Source: Pseudisothecium myosuroides | Taxonomy: Eukaryota; Streptophyta; Bryopsida; Hypnales; Lembophyllaceae | Length of the DNA stretch: 64,000 nucleotides | Assembly (NCBI GenBank): GCA_951799445.1 | Contig: OX637289.1 | Span: forward strand, 372,001 to 436,000 | Reading direction: 5' to 3' | Made by a program: the position numbers and the translations under genes | The notes under the pieces: model-generated | Told to the model about the DNA's origin: nothing | The model's input: only the letters and a program-made list of their open reading frames with translations | Databases searched by the model: none | Part shown: one piece after another, positions 1 to 11,800 of the stretch | How positions within the stretch are numbered: position 1 is the first letter of the stretch | Layout: every line of letters starts with the position of its first letter

Positions 1-305
1 AATGCCACTTCAATCAGCCGCTTCTTGAGGGCCGCGTGTTGACACATGTCAAAATTTACCACGCCTGAATTCACGTGCACCTGATATCGATCTTGGTCCC
101 AATGGCGATTGATGTGGGCCCAATCTACATACTTCGCACATGTCGTTCTTGTCCATGGCTCACGCTCATCCATCCACCCTTCGTTTGCCAAAATATTCCG
201 GTCATTGAATGTGTCCCAATCCAGCGTTGACCTATTCCCCCTCTTCTTTCTATTTGGGGGTTGACCTTCATGTCCTGAACCACCTGCTCCACCCTCAACG
301 TCCAT
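1..305 (-). CDS. Unrecognised gene, partial (runs off the window start)
   Basis: On the minus strand an open frame starts at an ATG at 305 and stays open to base 1, about 101 codons. It is preceded by a plausible splice acceptor (TGTGCAG just upstream of the ATG), so the ATG may lie in a second exon. The N-terminus is Gly-rich, followed by a basic patch (RKKRGNR). A Trp/Asp-rich stretch follows (LDWDTF, WMDEREPW, YVDWAHINRHWDQ) that looks like a folded protein rather than random translation. I do not recognise the family. A GACGG-rich island with a TATA-like box lies about 250-550 bp upstream (558-860), the same arrangement seen at the kinase and hAT genes, so it may be a further cargo gene of the large hAT element. 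No homologous segment can be seen in arm 2 because a retrotransposon interrupts it. Confidence 0.45.
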   Translation of the reverse strand, partial: MDVEGGAGGSGHEGQPPNRKKRGNRSTLDWDTFNDRNILANEGWMDEREPWTRTTCAKYVDWAHINRHWDQDRYQVHVNSGVVNFDMCQHAALKKRLIEVA

Positions 306-557
306 CCTTGATACCTGCACAATGACACACAAAAGTCTGTATGCGAATACACTGACAAATTGTTTTGCCTTCTGTTGCGTGAAGGCAACTGAAATGTGGC
401 AAAACAAATGCCAAATGTATAACACTTCCTCTCAAATTGCAATGCAAAGCTTTCTCAAGCAAGGACAATGCAACTCAAAAGAGGAAGCGCTCAACAATGA
501 ATCCTTAATCTCACTTATACCCCCCAATTACCGAGCCGGTTAGGGGGGTAATTAAGG
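306..557. other. Intergenic or 5' intron segment of the partial gene
   Basis: The segment has no credible ORF. It contains the putative acceptor for the partial minus-strand gene and a short hairpin around 515-555 (CCCCCC...GGGGGG, either side of AATTACCGAGCCGGTTA). Confidence 0.3.
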
Positions 558-860
558 TCAAATCAGCCGTTTTAATCTGTAATCCAGACCGTCCAAGGCG
601 CCGGGCGGCCCGACGATCAACGGTCTGAACGTCCACTTAGGTTCGGCACAGGTTCGGGGCGCCGTCAAGAGGTTCGGGGGCGCCGTCAACAGGTTCAGCT
701 TATAAAAAAAATCATTGCGCCGTCCGCGAGTTGGACGGACGCGGCGACGGACATTAATTACGGCTCGACGGCCTGTCCGTCCCCTCGACGGCCTGCCCGT
801 CCCCTCCACGGAATGCCCATCCCTTCGACGGCTTGACCGTCCCCTCGACGGCCTGTCCGT
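558..860 (-). promoter_or_regulatory. GACGG/CCGTC-rich island upstream of the partial gene
   Basis: The segment contains many copies of CGACGGCCTGTCCGTC-like units, about 16 bp apart in 760-860. A looser GC-rich part with GGTTCGGGGCGCCGTCAA repeats lies at 640-695. Read on the minus strand, a TATA-like TTTATAAG lies near 700-708, pointing at the gene that starts at 305. The same motif occurs upstream of the kinase genes and next to the hAT terminus, so it could be a shared promoter module or a subterminal transposase-binding array. Confidence 0.5.
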
Positions 861-2263
861 CCTCTTCATTCAGCTAGATATGTATAAAAAAATTTATATT
901 TATTTTTCAGAGACAAAATTACATGTCTTCTTCACTTCTAATAAAAAATTTTAGACTTTTTTGTGGAAAATTGTTTTTTTTGAGAATTTTTGAAGAAAAA
1001 ATGAAGAAAAATTACATCAAATAGAAAATTATTTCAAAAAATCTGAAAATTTCACCATGTGGGTATATTACAATGACAAACATCATGGTGTAAACTCAAT
1101 TTCCGTGTCATTCTATATTTAGAAAATAATAGACATTGAAAATACATCCAATGTTCAAATTGCACTAAAATATTCAATATTAGGAATTTTTTCAAAATTC
1201 AAATTGGAGTAAAAACTAGAGTAGATGCCCTTCATTTTGTTAGTTGGGCTCAAACTCAAAAGATATCATTTTTGTGGAGAAATTTTTCAGATTTAGAGCA
1301 AGGAGCAAGAACTTCCCAAAGTAGACTAAAATAGCATATTTTGTGATCCGTTTTTTTTAATAACTTCTCATTTAAGTGAAGACAATCACTATCAAGACTA
1401 CAAACTCAATTGGATACTCTTCATAACCCGACACAAAAGATCAACAAAGAATATGTGGATGAAAAAGTGCTTCCAATCACTCTCCAGCTTGTTGGATAGT
1501 CATCCAAGCGCCACAAAATGGCGCCTTCGGCGTTCCAGGGTTAGAAATTGAATGCACCGCCAGGACTTCCCTAACTTTCATGGACACAACCCATTCCTGA
1601 TCGACGCCTTATGGTGGGATTGGTGGCTATGTAGGCTGTTCTGTTTCTGTGAAGCAGGAGATGAGCAGTGATTTATTACGGTGTGGTTCCCAAGGTAGTT
1701 GGGGCACATCACGATTGCCTCCAGTACTCTCAATGATGCAACCAACCTTGAATGGATTTTGCAATCAGCCCTTGGTTGGAAATAGGAAAGTCTATATGAC
1801 TAGAATGGTTTGAATAGAATCTTCGACAGAAAAATTCATAGTAATTACGTTTTGAGAAATAAAAATCTGAAAAATTATGGCAACCTTCCGAACTCTATTT
1901 TTGTACATATTTTGTCCAAAAATTAAAATTTCAGTTGCTTTCTTCATTTCTCACATGTGTCTTTGTATGAAAAAAAAATTGATTATTCTTGCTAATGGCA
2001 ACAGACCAAATCAATCATTCTGCTTGTCATAGGCTGGCTTACCTTAGTTATTCATCCAATAGCCCAGTATTCATCCATACATCCAAATTTACACATATAT
2101 ACAATTATTCATCCAAACATAACTTTGCCAATCTACAAATAAATTTATTCATTTAAGTTTATAAGTTGAAATGTGGTCCAAAAGATTCCAAACACAATCC
2201 GAAATCCTAAATTGAATGCATTTTTTCTATTTGTTTAGGATTAAAAAAAAATTCTTGAAGGAT

Positions 2264-2676
2264 TTAAGGGTTTAGGGCGTGGGTTTAGGGTTTAGGGTTT
2301 AGGATTTAGGATTTAGGGATTCAAGGATTTAGGGGTTTAGGGATTTAGGATATTCATCCATTCATCCATTTATTCATCCAACATCCCTTTGTTCATCCAT
2401 ATCCCATTATCCCCTTTATTCATCCGTCCGCATATTTATTTAATCCTACACCGATTATTCATCCCATTATTCATCCCCATTATATGTTGAAATGCCCATT
2501 TATGATTTATCCATACACATATAAATTTTTTCATCCATATATGCAATTATCAATCCCGAACCTACTTGGAAATCTAATCCTAATCCAATGAATTGCTATG
2601 AGAAGTATAGAATAACAACAATTGCAAATGAATGTCAACCCTAACCTCTAAACCCTAAACCCTAAACCCTAAACCC
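2264..2676. repeat. Interstitial telomere-like repeats in inverted orientation with ATTCATCC runs
   Basis: TTTAGGG-type repeats (some degenerated to GGATTTA) occupy about 2264-2350, and CCCTAAA repeats occupy about 2640-2676. ATTCATCC-like runs lie between them. The two telomere-like blocks face each other. The mirror copy lies at about 49574-49986. Confidence 0.75.
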
Positions 2677-3208
2677 AACTAAATTAAAAAATATATTCCG
2701 GGAAAGCTTGTAAGTTTTTCTATCTTATTAGAAAGTTTCAAAAAATTTATGAGCCTGTCCAAAATCCATGTTGTCCCCCATAGGGACAATGTGACTTTAG
2801 GCATTAAACGCATGTATATAGTTGTTTATATAGTCAAAGTTTGTGAAATTTTTGGAACACATTCCTACACTATTCTTGTACAAGATCCTACTATTAGAAA
2901 TTCCAATTTTTTTTTTCTATATTAGCGGTAAAAATGGCGGATTTGAGTGGTTTAGAATGGAAAAGAGGCCATGGGACTTTAGAGGTTAAACATAAGGTAT
3001 TACATAATAATCAATCCATAAGAAAAAACTATAGCACTTAATGGATCGTCGCATTATAATTTATAAACTATCAGGAAAAACATATAAATCACAAAAATGT
3101 AGAGTTAATATACTCAGTTCACAATTTTGGGTTTAGGCATCAAAATGAAACGTAATAATTTTTGGATTTCCTTGATCCATTTTTTTGAAACCACTACTAT
3201 TAAAACAA

Positions 3209-3428
3209 AGGGCCCCCAAATCATGCACTTTGCAATTTTTTTAAATTTATGCACCCTTAAAACAAATAAATAATCGGTGCAGTGCATGATTTTATTTCAA
3301 TTTGTTCTAAGACCCTTAAAATCCAATACAACATCGCCGTCATCGCGGAATGCATGATTTTAAGGGTGTTTGTTCTAACACACTTAAAATCAATTTTTTT
3401 TTTGTAGAGTGTACTATTTAGGGGCCCT
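3209..3428. mobile_element. MITE-like element with AGGGCCCC termini
   Basis: A 220-bp segment begins AGGGCCCCCAAATCATGCAC and ends in an imperfect reverse complement of that (GTAGAGTGTACTATTTAGGGGCCCT). It is AT-rich, has no ORF, and contains inner inverted copies of GCATGATTTTA. A fragment with a similar end lies near 4265-4320. The mirror copy in arm 2 is at 48822-49041. Confidence 0.6.
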
Positions 3429-4529
3429 ATATAAAATGACATTAAGAAGCTTAAAGTCAATCTTACTTCTCATTTAGAATGGAATTCTATTCAGTTGCAC
3501 ACTTGCACGTACATAAAGGAACAAACATAGGAAAAAATCATCCAAGGTCAAACACAAAACTTCTTAATTGGGGTCCTAGACTACTATATTTTTATGTACA
3601 TCCAAACATTTGATGCATTTTATTTGCACCCATTGCCAAGAAAGTTGTTGGCAATGCATGTGTTCTAGCAATCAAAGCATCTCTTAACCCTTAAAGTTCT
3701 TTGTAGGGCTCAATTTTGAATGCAACTGAATCTTCAAATTCCTCGTAGATGAATTTCACCTTTGGGATTATTGTATTTCAATTCCATCCTTTCATGTAAA
3801 TGCATCCTGAAATATAGCGTTTTGTTGAATTTTCAACCTATCTATATTTCAGAGTTCAGAATGTTCTAAAGACATTGTGCTAAAGTTTAGGGTGTCTTCA
3901 TTATGGTTTTTAAAAGTTGAAACTTTAAATTTAATTCCTCAACCTATAAATTTTTTAATTCAAAGTCTACATTTCAACGGTTCAACCGCATTTTGCACTT
4001 TTGATCCCAACTCAAAAATTGATGTCATCTACTCTAGTTTCCACTCCAACTTATGCTTCAAAGTAAGCCCTAAACCCTAAACCCTCCTTTTTGTTGCAAT
4101 TTTTTGTGACTATTCACTATTTGATATTGGGGAAGTTTATGTAAGTATGTAACTTTTGCAAATAAGAGAGGATTGGGTTAAGAGAAAAAAAAAATTTAGA
4201 AGGGATTCCATATCTTATGAAAGGGTTACCGCATCATGTAGTCCACAAGTATTTTATATATTTTAAGGTTGTTACTAAAAAAATTGTAGAGTGCATGATT
4301 TGGTGGCTTTTTGTTAATAAAAGTATTAATTTGTTTGGCATTTATTTGTCCTGTAATTGAAACAAACAAGAACACTGAATTAGCACTCCAGAAATTCCCG
4401 CCACCGTAGAGTACTGTAGTATTTCAAAATTCAAACCCCTGACAAGTCCGAGAGTGGCAAACGAGGTAAATGAATAATTCTACGAACAAGGATTCAGCAT
4501 TTAAGCCCGCATGCGACTTCCAGCAGTGT

Positions 4530-4640
4530 TGGGGACGGCCCGCTCGACGGCCTTCCCGTCCTGGAGATGGAATGTCCGTCCCCTCGACGGCCTGCCCGTC
4601 CCCCCGACGGCCTGTCCGTCCCCGCAAATGGGTATATAAC
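4530..4640 (+). promoter_or_regulatory. Promoter of the kinase-like gene: GACGG array plus TATA box
   Basis: About six CGACGGCCTGTCCGTCC-type units sit at 4535-4625. A good TATA box (TATATAA, 4633-4639) follows about 195 bp before the start codon. The downstream leader contains GCTTGGGAGCGCGGG, which is conserved in the leader of the diverged paralogue at 23541-23561 on the opposite strand. Conservation of array, TATA and leader between the two copies supports a promoter role. Confidence 0.65.
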
Positions 4641-4834
4641 CCGCCTTTTCATTAAGTTCCGCACCAGTCTCTCCTGCTCTAACGGTGCTCTCTTGTCCTG
4701 GATTGGTTGCAGTCCTTGCTTGGGAGCGCGGGCGCTTGGATTGAGGCTGGTTTGAGGAATAAGGGGGGCGGTTTTTCACATTGTGGAACCCGAAACCCTA
4801 ATTCCTTTCATTTTGATAATCTGTTTCTGTCTCG

Positions 4835-6499
4835 ATGGCTAGTCGCGATTTCTCGAAGAGGAAGGTTGATGCCTGGTTTACAGGCGTTGGAGATGAACAT
4901 GATTTCAAATCAACGGATTGCGTTTCAGAGGCCGTAGTTGCAGAAGGGGTCAATGCTATGGTTGGTGGAGAGTCTGTGGCTGCTGGAGAGTCTTCGAAGG
5001 CAAAGAAAAAGCAACGGAACAGGCACAAGTCCGCAAATCCAGAAAAGTGGCCAAGGAAGGTAGCAACGAGAAAATTGCATGAAGTGGCATTGGATTTTTT
5101 GGATCAATATACGATTGCGCAATTGAACACAACATATGTCTCACGCGGATCCGAGGGAGTGGATGCCATTAAAAACAAGTTCCGCCACTTGTTTTGGACA
5201 GCAATGAGCAAGGATGAGTGGTTGGAAGACCGCACAAAGGAATCATTCGAACATTGGTTGGATTCACAAGTTTCAACGTGTGTCTTCAACATTGCCCAAG
5301 TTGCTGAACACATTAAAGGCTTTCAAAGGACTGTGCCGCCCAAACAACAAGCTTTGAATTTGTTGCACAAGAAGGTGTATTGGTGGCATGATGCAATGCG
5401 ACCACTGTCTTCACACAACGTTCGTTCAGCTCCGTGGTTTCAACGAAGTCATAACTTGGCCTTCGGTCAAGTGGCTGCGGGAGGAGTGGTTTTCCTGGAA
5501 AGAGGAGTGGTGGTGGTTCCTTTGTCCGGCCATAGCAAACGAGGGGGCCACGGCAGGGTGCGCAAGGTTTGTCTTCAAAACTCAAAATATGTTCCCGAGA
5601 AGATGGTATTAGCTGGGAAGTCAGCCTTGGACGTTGGTCAATTGAAGAAGTCAAGGGAAAAGTTGTCCATCGAGGCACTGGCTTGTCCATGCAATCATCC
5701 AGGGGTCATTAAATTCTTTGCTATAAATGACATGACCATGGAATGCTATTCTCAATGGTGGAATGGAGGTACTCTCGGCGCCATGTTTACTCTTGATGAG
5801 AAGAATCGAGATCCGGATGAAATTGGGGAGCTGGCTTACTATGCAACTGCACAAACAATGCAAGAAGCCAAACGACTCATGGCGTATAGGCGCAAGCGCA
5901 CCGAACTTGCGTGGGCGTTGATCTGCATTGTGGATGCAGTGCAACAGTGTTCTGTACTCCACAACGACATCACACCCGAGAACATTATGCTTCACTTTCC
6001 AAATGATGATGGAAGAACTATATGGATTGGTCTATGTGATTGGGGAATGGGTAGCCGCATCAATGAAGAAACACCTTCTCTGTACCAATTTGATTGTTCA
6101 CGGGCATTGCAGACCACTCGATCTAAACGTTGGTGGATGGCTCCTGAGTTGATGTACTTGATTGGACAGACCGGAACTTCAACATCTCCAAGTCGCATGG
6201 TGAAGCCACCGTGTGTTAGTATACACACGGACGGATACTCCATAGGAAAATTGGCTATGAAGGTATGGAAAAAGGATCACGGAAATGTAGAGATGATTCC
6301 AGACCATACGGCATTTGGTACATTTCAAGCAACACTAGGCGAATTGTGCAAGGTGGAGCCACTACAACGACGCTCGGTGACATATGCCGTGCAACGATTA
6401 AGTGGTGCTCCAACGTTTTGGATACCACCCATGGATTGCTACCGCGAGGCATGCAAAGAACAAGAACTTGAAGACCAACAGGCAAGAAATGAAGATTAG
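4835..6499 (+). CDS. Protein kinase-like cargo protein, copy A
   Basis: This intact, intronless ORF of 554 residues starts at an ATG downstream of a TATA box. The N-terminus has a KRKVDAWFTGV motif, an acidic stretch, then a Lys-rich patch (KAKKKQRNRHK, about 55-66). The middle holds a conserved helical region. The second half is a protein-kinase fold: Gly-rich loop SKRGGHGRVRKV (about 235-246), a VAIK-like lysine (LAGK), an HRD-like loop HNDITPENIM (about 380) that keeps the catalytic Asp and Asn but replaces Arg and Lys, a DFG-like DWG, and an APE-type WMAPELMY (about 434-441). It may be an atypical kinase or a weakened one. No membrane segment or signal peptide is seen. It lies inside the large hAT element, convergent with the transposase, so I infer cargo; its role is unknown. 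A diverged, broken relative lies at 18323-23459. Confidence 0.85.
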   Translation: MASRDFSKRKVDAWFTGVGDEHDFKSTDCVSEAVVAEGVNAMVGGESVAAGESSKAKKKQRNRHKSANPEKWPRKVATRKLHEVALDFLDQYTIAQLNTTYVSRGSEGVDAIKNKFRHLFWTAMSKDEWLEDRTKESFEHWLDSQVSTCVFNIAQVAEHIKGFQRTVPPKQQALNLLHKKVYWWHDAMRPLSSHNVRSAPWFQRSHNLAFGQVAAGGVVFLERGVVVVPLSGHSKRGGHGRVRKVCLQNSKYVPEKMVLAGKSALDVGQLKKSREKLSIEALACPCNHPGVIKFFAINDMTMECYSQWWNGGTLGAMFTLDEKNRDPDEIGELAYYATAQTMQEAKRLMAYRRKRTELAWALICIVDAVQQCSVLHNDITPENIMLHFPNDDGRTIWIGLCDWGMGSRINEETPSLYQFDCSRALQTTRSKRWWMAPELMYLIGQTGTSTSPSRMVKPPCVSIHTDGYSIGKLAMKVWKKDHGNVEMIPDHTAFGTFQATLGELCKVEPLQRRSVTYAVQRLSGAPTFWIPPMDCYREACKEQELEDQQARNED

Positions 6500-8825
6500 A
6501 GAAAACAATATTAATATATATTATTATAGTTGCAAAATTAGTGTTTACTTAGCACAAGCAGGTCTTATAGTGTAGGCTTGAGGACATCCGTAGCATTGTA
6601 GCACACTTTGTGGCCTCAATCCATTTTGTACAAATTTCTTTTTAATATAAACTTCTTTTATCTAAACAATGAGTGTAATCTTTGTTCCGTTCCTTGCAAG
6701 TTTTTTGTAAATGAATGGTCTTGCGCTACTTGGTTTGTGTTGTCTACAAATCCTAATTCCAAACATTTATACAATAGTGGGTACTGAATGAATTGATGAT
6801 TTGATGTGGTCATGTAGACTACCAAATATAATTTGAAATTAGAGACTTCAAGCTCTAAAGTCCTACTACCTTTTTTCCATCCAAAATCCCTTTAAATTTT
6901 TGAGTCACTCCATGTTTGATTAACCCCTAAAGGACCGTCTGTCCCTACGGGGGACAATTTGGGTCCAGGCAGGTTCCTGTAGCTTTAATTCTTAGAGAAA
7001 TTTTTTGGGATTTTTTGAGGTTCTGCAATTGTGCAAGAGCTTTGTGGACATATAAATTTTATTTCAATTGGTGCCTAGAAGCAAAAGTTACAGGGAGGTG
7101 AAGCAAAATTAGATTTTGGCGGGCAGCACAAAAAAAATCACAAAAACTCAAAATATTTTTTAAAATATTTTTTTTCTAAGAGATTATATTTTTGCCTACA
7201 TGTGAAGCTTTGATTCATTCTAATTGGACTAAATATGAGAAAGTTATGGACAATCATAGTTTTTCGGGCAATCTAAGCATCTTCTTGAAAAAATAACTTA
7301 TAGAACTCATTTTTGAATGCAATTTTAACAATTTTTCCCAAAAAATTGTTAGATAGGGTTTAGTTTGCATATTAGAATAATCTAGCCATTGGGATTATTG
7401 TGTTTCAATTTCCTCTTAAAGCTATTAATAATATAGTGTTTCTTTCAATCTTGAACCTACTATTACGTAACAATTTTTTAATGAATGAAAATTAAGTGTT
7501 TTTTTCCTAATTTTTTTTTCTTAGATTCTCAACTCAACTATTCAACATAAAATATTATGAAAATCTCATGTGTAGTGCAAAAATATTAAGTTAGAAAGAT
7601 TCAAAGCCAAAAAGTCTAGTTGAACAAGGTGCAAATTTTTTTGTTTTTTTCACTTTAAATGCAAATATCTTGCAATGTACTTGGTGAAAGTTTCTGAAAT
7701 TTCTTCCACATATTCTTGTACTAGTCTAGTAGAAGATCCTATGGTTAGATATGCAAAAAACAACAATTTGTAAAGTTTTTTTCTCTTTGCAATAGAAATG
7801 GCAGTTTTGAGTGTCTTTTGACGGAAGAAATGCCTTAGTCCTTTAGGGATTAATGAGATGAAAGTAATGAGGAGTTTTAGTTTGACGGTAGTTATGGAAT
7901 ATTGAATTTGTACTTCAATGACACTTTGAAGTCTTTTTTTAATTCATCTTTCTACTATTTTTGCAAGAAAATAACATCATGACGGCATGACGCATGAGGT
8001 GTAGATTATTTGTTAGAATAGTACACTTGTTGGTTTGGCCTGGCTTGACCACTTTTTATTCTATAACTACATAATTAATAATTTTAGGCTCTTAGGCTCT
8101 ATTCAATCTCATGCCTATTCCTACAGTTGAGTTGACAATGTTACACTTCTATTGCGCAATTTTTGTAAATGATGAAAATCAAGTATTTATCTCCCAACGT
8201 TTTTCCTATATTTTCAACTCAATTCTTGAATATAAAAAATTTTAAATTCAAATTGAATAGTGACAAATTTTTTTGCAAATTGCGGTCAAAATGAATCTAA
8301 AATTGCAAAGACAACATTCCAAAAACCTTTTGTTCCAACTTCAAACGCTAATATCTTTCAATCCATCCTTTCAACTCCTTATGAAAATTTTACTACATGG
8401 TAAAAAAACAAGTGAAGTATTGAAATACAAGATCTTACGGTTAGATTTTGTAAAAAACAATTTTTTTGTAATTTGAGGCAAATGTAGCAGAAATGACAAT
8501 TTTGAGTGTTTTTTTGATAGTCTAATGATCTTGGGAGTTGACATTTTAGGGGTTAATAGTTCCGAGATGGAATCAAAACACAAAAATTCCAAAGACCGAA
8601 AGACGGGCAATTACCATTCCTAAAGGTATGTTTTATATATACATTGAAGGGTACAAATTGCCAAATCGTATCCTTCACGAGAATGAAAGGAAGAAATGTA
8701 ATATTTATTAATGCCGAATACAATATGCAAGGCATTGAGCCTCAAAATCGGAAAAAATGAAAAACCATTGCATTTGCCAATTGCCATTTGGAAACATGAA
8801 GACACTCTGGTCTTTTTCAAAATAC
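6500..8825. other. Spacer between the convergent kinase-like and hAT genes
   Basis: This AT-rich segment has no credible gene. It carries at least two copies (about 7720-7860 and 8420-8560) of a diffuse repeat with a GATCCTA/GATCTTA...GGTTAGA start and an AAATGGCAGTTTTGAGTG-like core ending in TTTAGGG(G)TTAAT. A third copy lies at about 2880-2995, and an inverted relative at about 6840-6990. They look like old MITE-type insertions. Short polyadenylation-type AATAAA/TTTATT words follow both genes. Confidence 0.55.
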
Positions 8826-11800
8826 TCAACGTCTTCCATGCCTAAGATTATGCACAGAAGTGTTTGCATTTGCTTCTCCTTGATTTTGTTGGTTACCACC
8901 AGCTCCCACAAGTGGACCTTGTCGAGGCGCCCTGTAATCACTATCTCCTGGAACCTCACCATCTTCACCTATACTACCACCGATGGATTCACCATCATCA
9001 TTAGATATTGCACTACCACTTTCGCTGGACGCATTTGAATTGCGGTTTCGCTGTGGACGAACTATAGAAGACATTGTCCGAAGAGGTCGTTGGCCCGTTG
9101 CATCTAGAAGACCATCTGTACTGGGTGCTCCTACAATAACTTCTCTTGCAAAAGGCTGGGTTGCTGCTTCTTCCCTCTTCATCCTTCTACGAGTTCTGAG
9201 ACCCCTTCTTTCACCAGTAGTACCTTCTTGTTGTGGACGCTTAGATCGAGTATTCGGACAGGTGGGAGGGCGCACTGAAGTCTGGTTTGGAGTCGTCCGC
9301 TCAGACATATTCAAAGTTTGGACAATACTAGCCAATCGTGTACCTATCGATGAAGTTGGTTCGCGGAGATGAACTTCGGAAGTCGACGGCCTTGATGCAC
9401 TTTGGGTTCGTGGATTATCCAGTACTGGCATTTGACGTTGTAGTGCATCCGAGACTTGATTTGGAGGGGGCATATCCGATTCTCCACCATGAGGGGATCC
9501 TTCTCCATGGGTGCTCCTCATGGGCAATGCCTGTGGTACTACTACGTCTTGTTCACGTCCTCTTTCAACGTCAGTACCATCTCTTTCTGTAGTGGCATCA
9601 ACTTGTACATCTGTAGGGTTTGGACATAGTGGTCTCGGTGCCACAACGTCCTCATTCGTATTTCCCCCACTTGGCCCAGCATTCCACGTTTGTGGCATTT
9701 GTGGTGGACTTCTTTCATGTCCCTCGTGGTCATTGTTGTTATTATCCTCTTCTTGAAAGTCAAATACAGATGCATCAATTAGAGGATCCACTCTTCTCAT
9801 CCCACCAAATCTGTCGTTTGGTGGGTCATCGCCATTATTGGAACCATCATTTGAATCATCATCATCGGGGTCAAAGAGAACCGAACCACGGTCTAAACCA
9901 TCAGACTCATCTGTCATGGAATCTTCTGACATCATATTCTCGGTGTACCACCTTGTCGGATTTGCTGCAGCCCTTTCTCTAAGAGTCTTGGAATTGGTAT
10001 AAATGTAAACCAATTCCTCAGCACGCTTCGATGTCAATCTGTTGCGGGATTTGTTGTGCACAAACAAATACATGCTCCAATTGCGTTCACACGACGATGC
10101 AGAACACACTTGTGCGAGGATCTTTTTGGCAATCGGTGAAAGTATACGAGCACCGGCTCCGAGAAGGTCCCACCATTCGTGAGGCTCCAAATTTAAGGTG
10201 TGTACATCAGGAAGTCCACCAAAGATGCCTCGACGATCTCGAAATGCTTGGTACTCAGACAAAGCAGAAGCAAATGCTTGATCTCCAATTGTCAATTGGC
10301 GCAATATTCTCAATATGGCTTCTCTTGCCTCATCGTCATCCATTAGCATGACTTCATCAAGTAAAAAGGGATTCAATAAAGCCCCTGCGTAATGCAAATC
10401 TGTCCTAAGCATGTTCCACCGATCGTAGAAGGCATCGACGGCGGGAACTTCATACCGTGGTTCCAATGAAAATGGTGGATCTTTCAAAGATAAAACATGC
10501 TTTTCCACGTTCTTCATCACAAGCCATGCCTTGGCCATGCACGGGTGCTTGCCATCAAACTCTCGAAGAGCAACCAAGACGGGCTCCACCATGTGCACAA
10601 AGTTCAAACATTTCCTCCAAAATTCATCTGTTCGCACATATCGTCGCACATTGTTAGCCTTTTCTTGCTTTTGACGTGATGTCAATTTCCTTGTGTACTC
10701 ATTCCACTGCGCATCATGGACTGTCGATTCCACCGCTTGCCTCACTTCCACCAAACGCTCAATCATGAGGAATGTGGTCGCAAAACGTGTCTCAACGGGA
10801 TTTTTCAAAATTTGATTTGGAGAATGTCGTCGAAAAATTGCAAGTGGCATGTGATGCATGCAAATGTATTTCACAATTGTCTTTGCCTTCTTGACCATAC
10901 TTGTTATCCAGTCTTGCTTTCCCCAATCTTCAAGTAGAAGATCAAGTGCATGTGCTGAACAACCTTGAAAATATATGTGTGGAAATCGACCAAGTAACAA
11001 AGTGCCAGCGGCCAACATGTTTGCTGCATTGTCTGTACAAACTTGTACCACATTCTGTGCCCCTACCTCGTCAATGTAATCACCCACACAATTAGCCACG
11101 TAAGTAGCATCTTTGCATTCGCCTGTTGTGTCTATTGATCCAAGAAATACCTCTCCACTTGTACATGCCAACATGACATTCATCAATGGTCGATGTGTGA
11201 CATTGTCCCATCCATTAGAGCATATTGTCACGCCGTATTTGTGGATTGATGCCCTTGTCTTCTCTGCTACCGTTGCAGCCACTTCGTCTTTTGTGGATTT
11301 CATGAGCTTTGTACGAAGTGCATGGTAAGCTGGAGGTTTGTAGGCAACTCTCGATTCAGATGTTGATTTCACTGCATCCAAAAAAGCAGGGTTCCTCGCT
11401 ACATTGAATGGTATATTGGCTTCATAGAAAAATCTAGCCCACTTCTTGTCAAGTACTTGCTTGTTTGATGTGTTCATTCCTTCTTGTACAGACAATTGCC
11501 TCATCGATCGATTGTGGGTCGAACTAGGGTTGGGCGCCTCCGATGATCGTACTTGAGAGCTTTGGCCTCCAGTGTTTTCCCCTCCCTCATTTGCTGAAAC
11601 TGAGGCATCACGTTGTTGCTCACCACGTACTGCACTTGGTTGTATCGTTGATGGTGATGTCACTTCCACGTCGCCTACAGTTCCATCCGGAGCGACTGCA
11701 GGTATATTTCCTCCACAATTAAAAAACACCACTTTCACAGCTGCACTGGCTTTGTTGCACGCTCTCACTCCAGGGAGGTTGTCATTTTGTCTGTATCCCA

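Larger units (their letters stand above)
861..4529. other. AT-rich non-coding part of the hAT copy A
   Basis: No credible gene is seen. The segment holds interstitial telomere-like motifs, ATTCATCC-rich runs (about 2040-2180 and 2340-2540), a MITE at 3209-3428, and part of a dispersed repeat family (2740-2990) that recurs at 6900-8550. It is mirrored in arm 2 at about 47720-51391. Confidence 0.7.

Noticed and set aside
4440..4455. CCCTGACAAGTCCG as the second hAT terminus
   Set aside because: It is only partly like the CAGGGTTGTC end, and homology between arms continues far beyond it.
9542..11328. Many ORFs antisense to the hAT gene in both arms
   Set aside because: They are shadows of the transposase frame, occur identically in both arms and show no domain sense.
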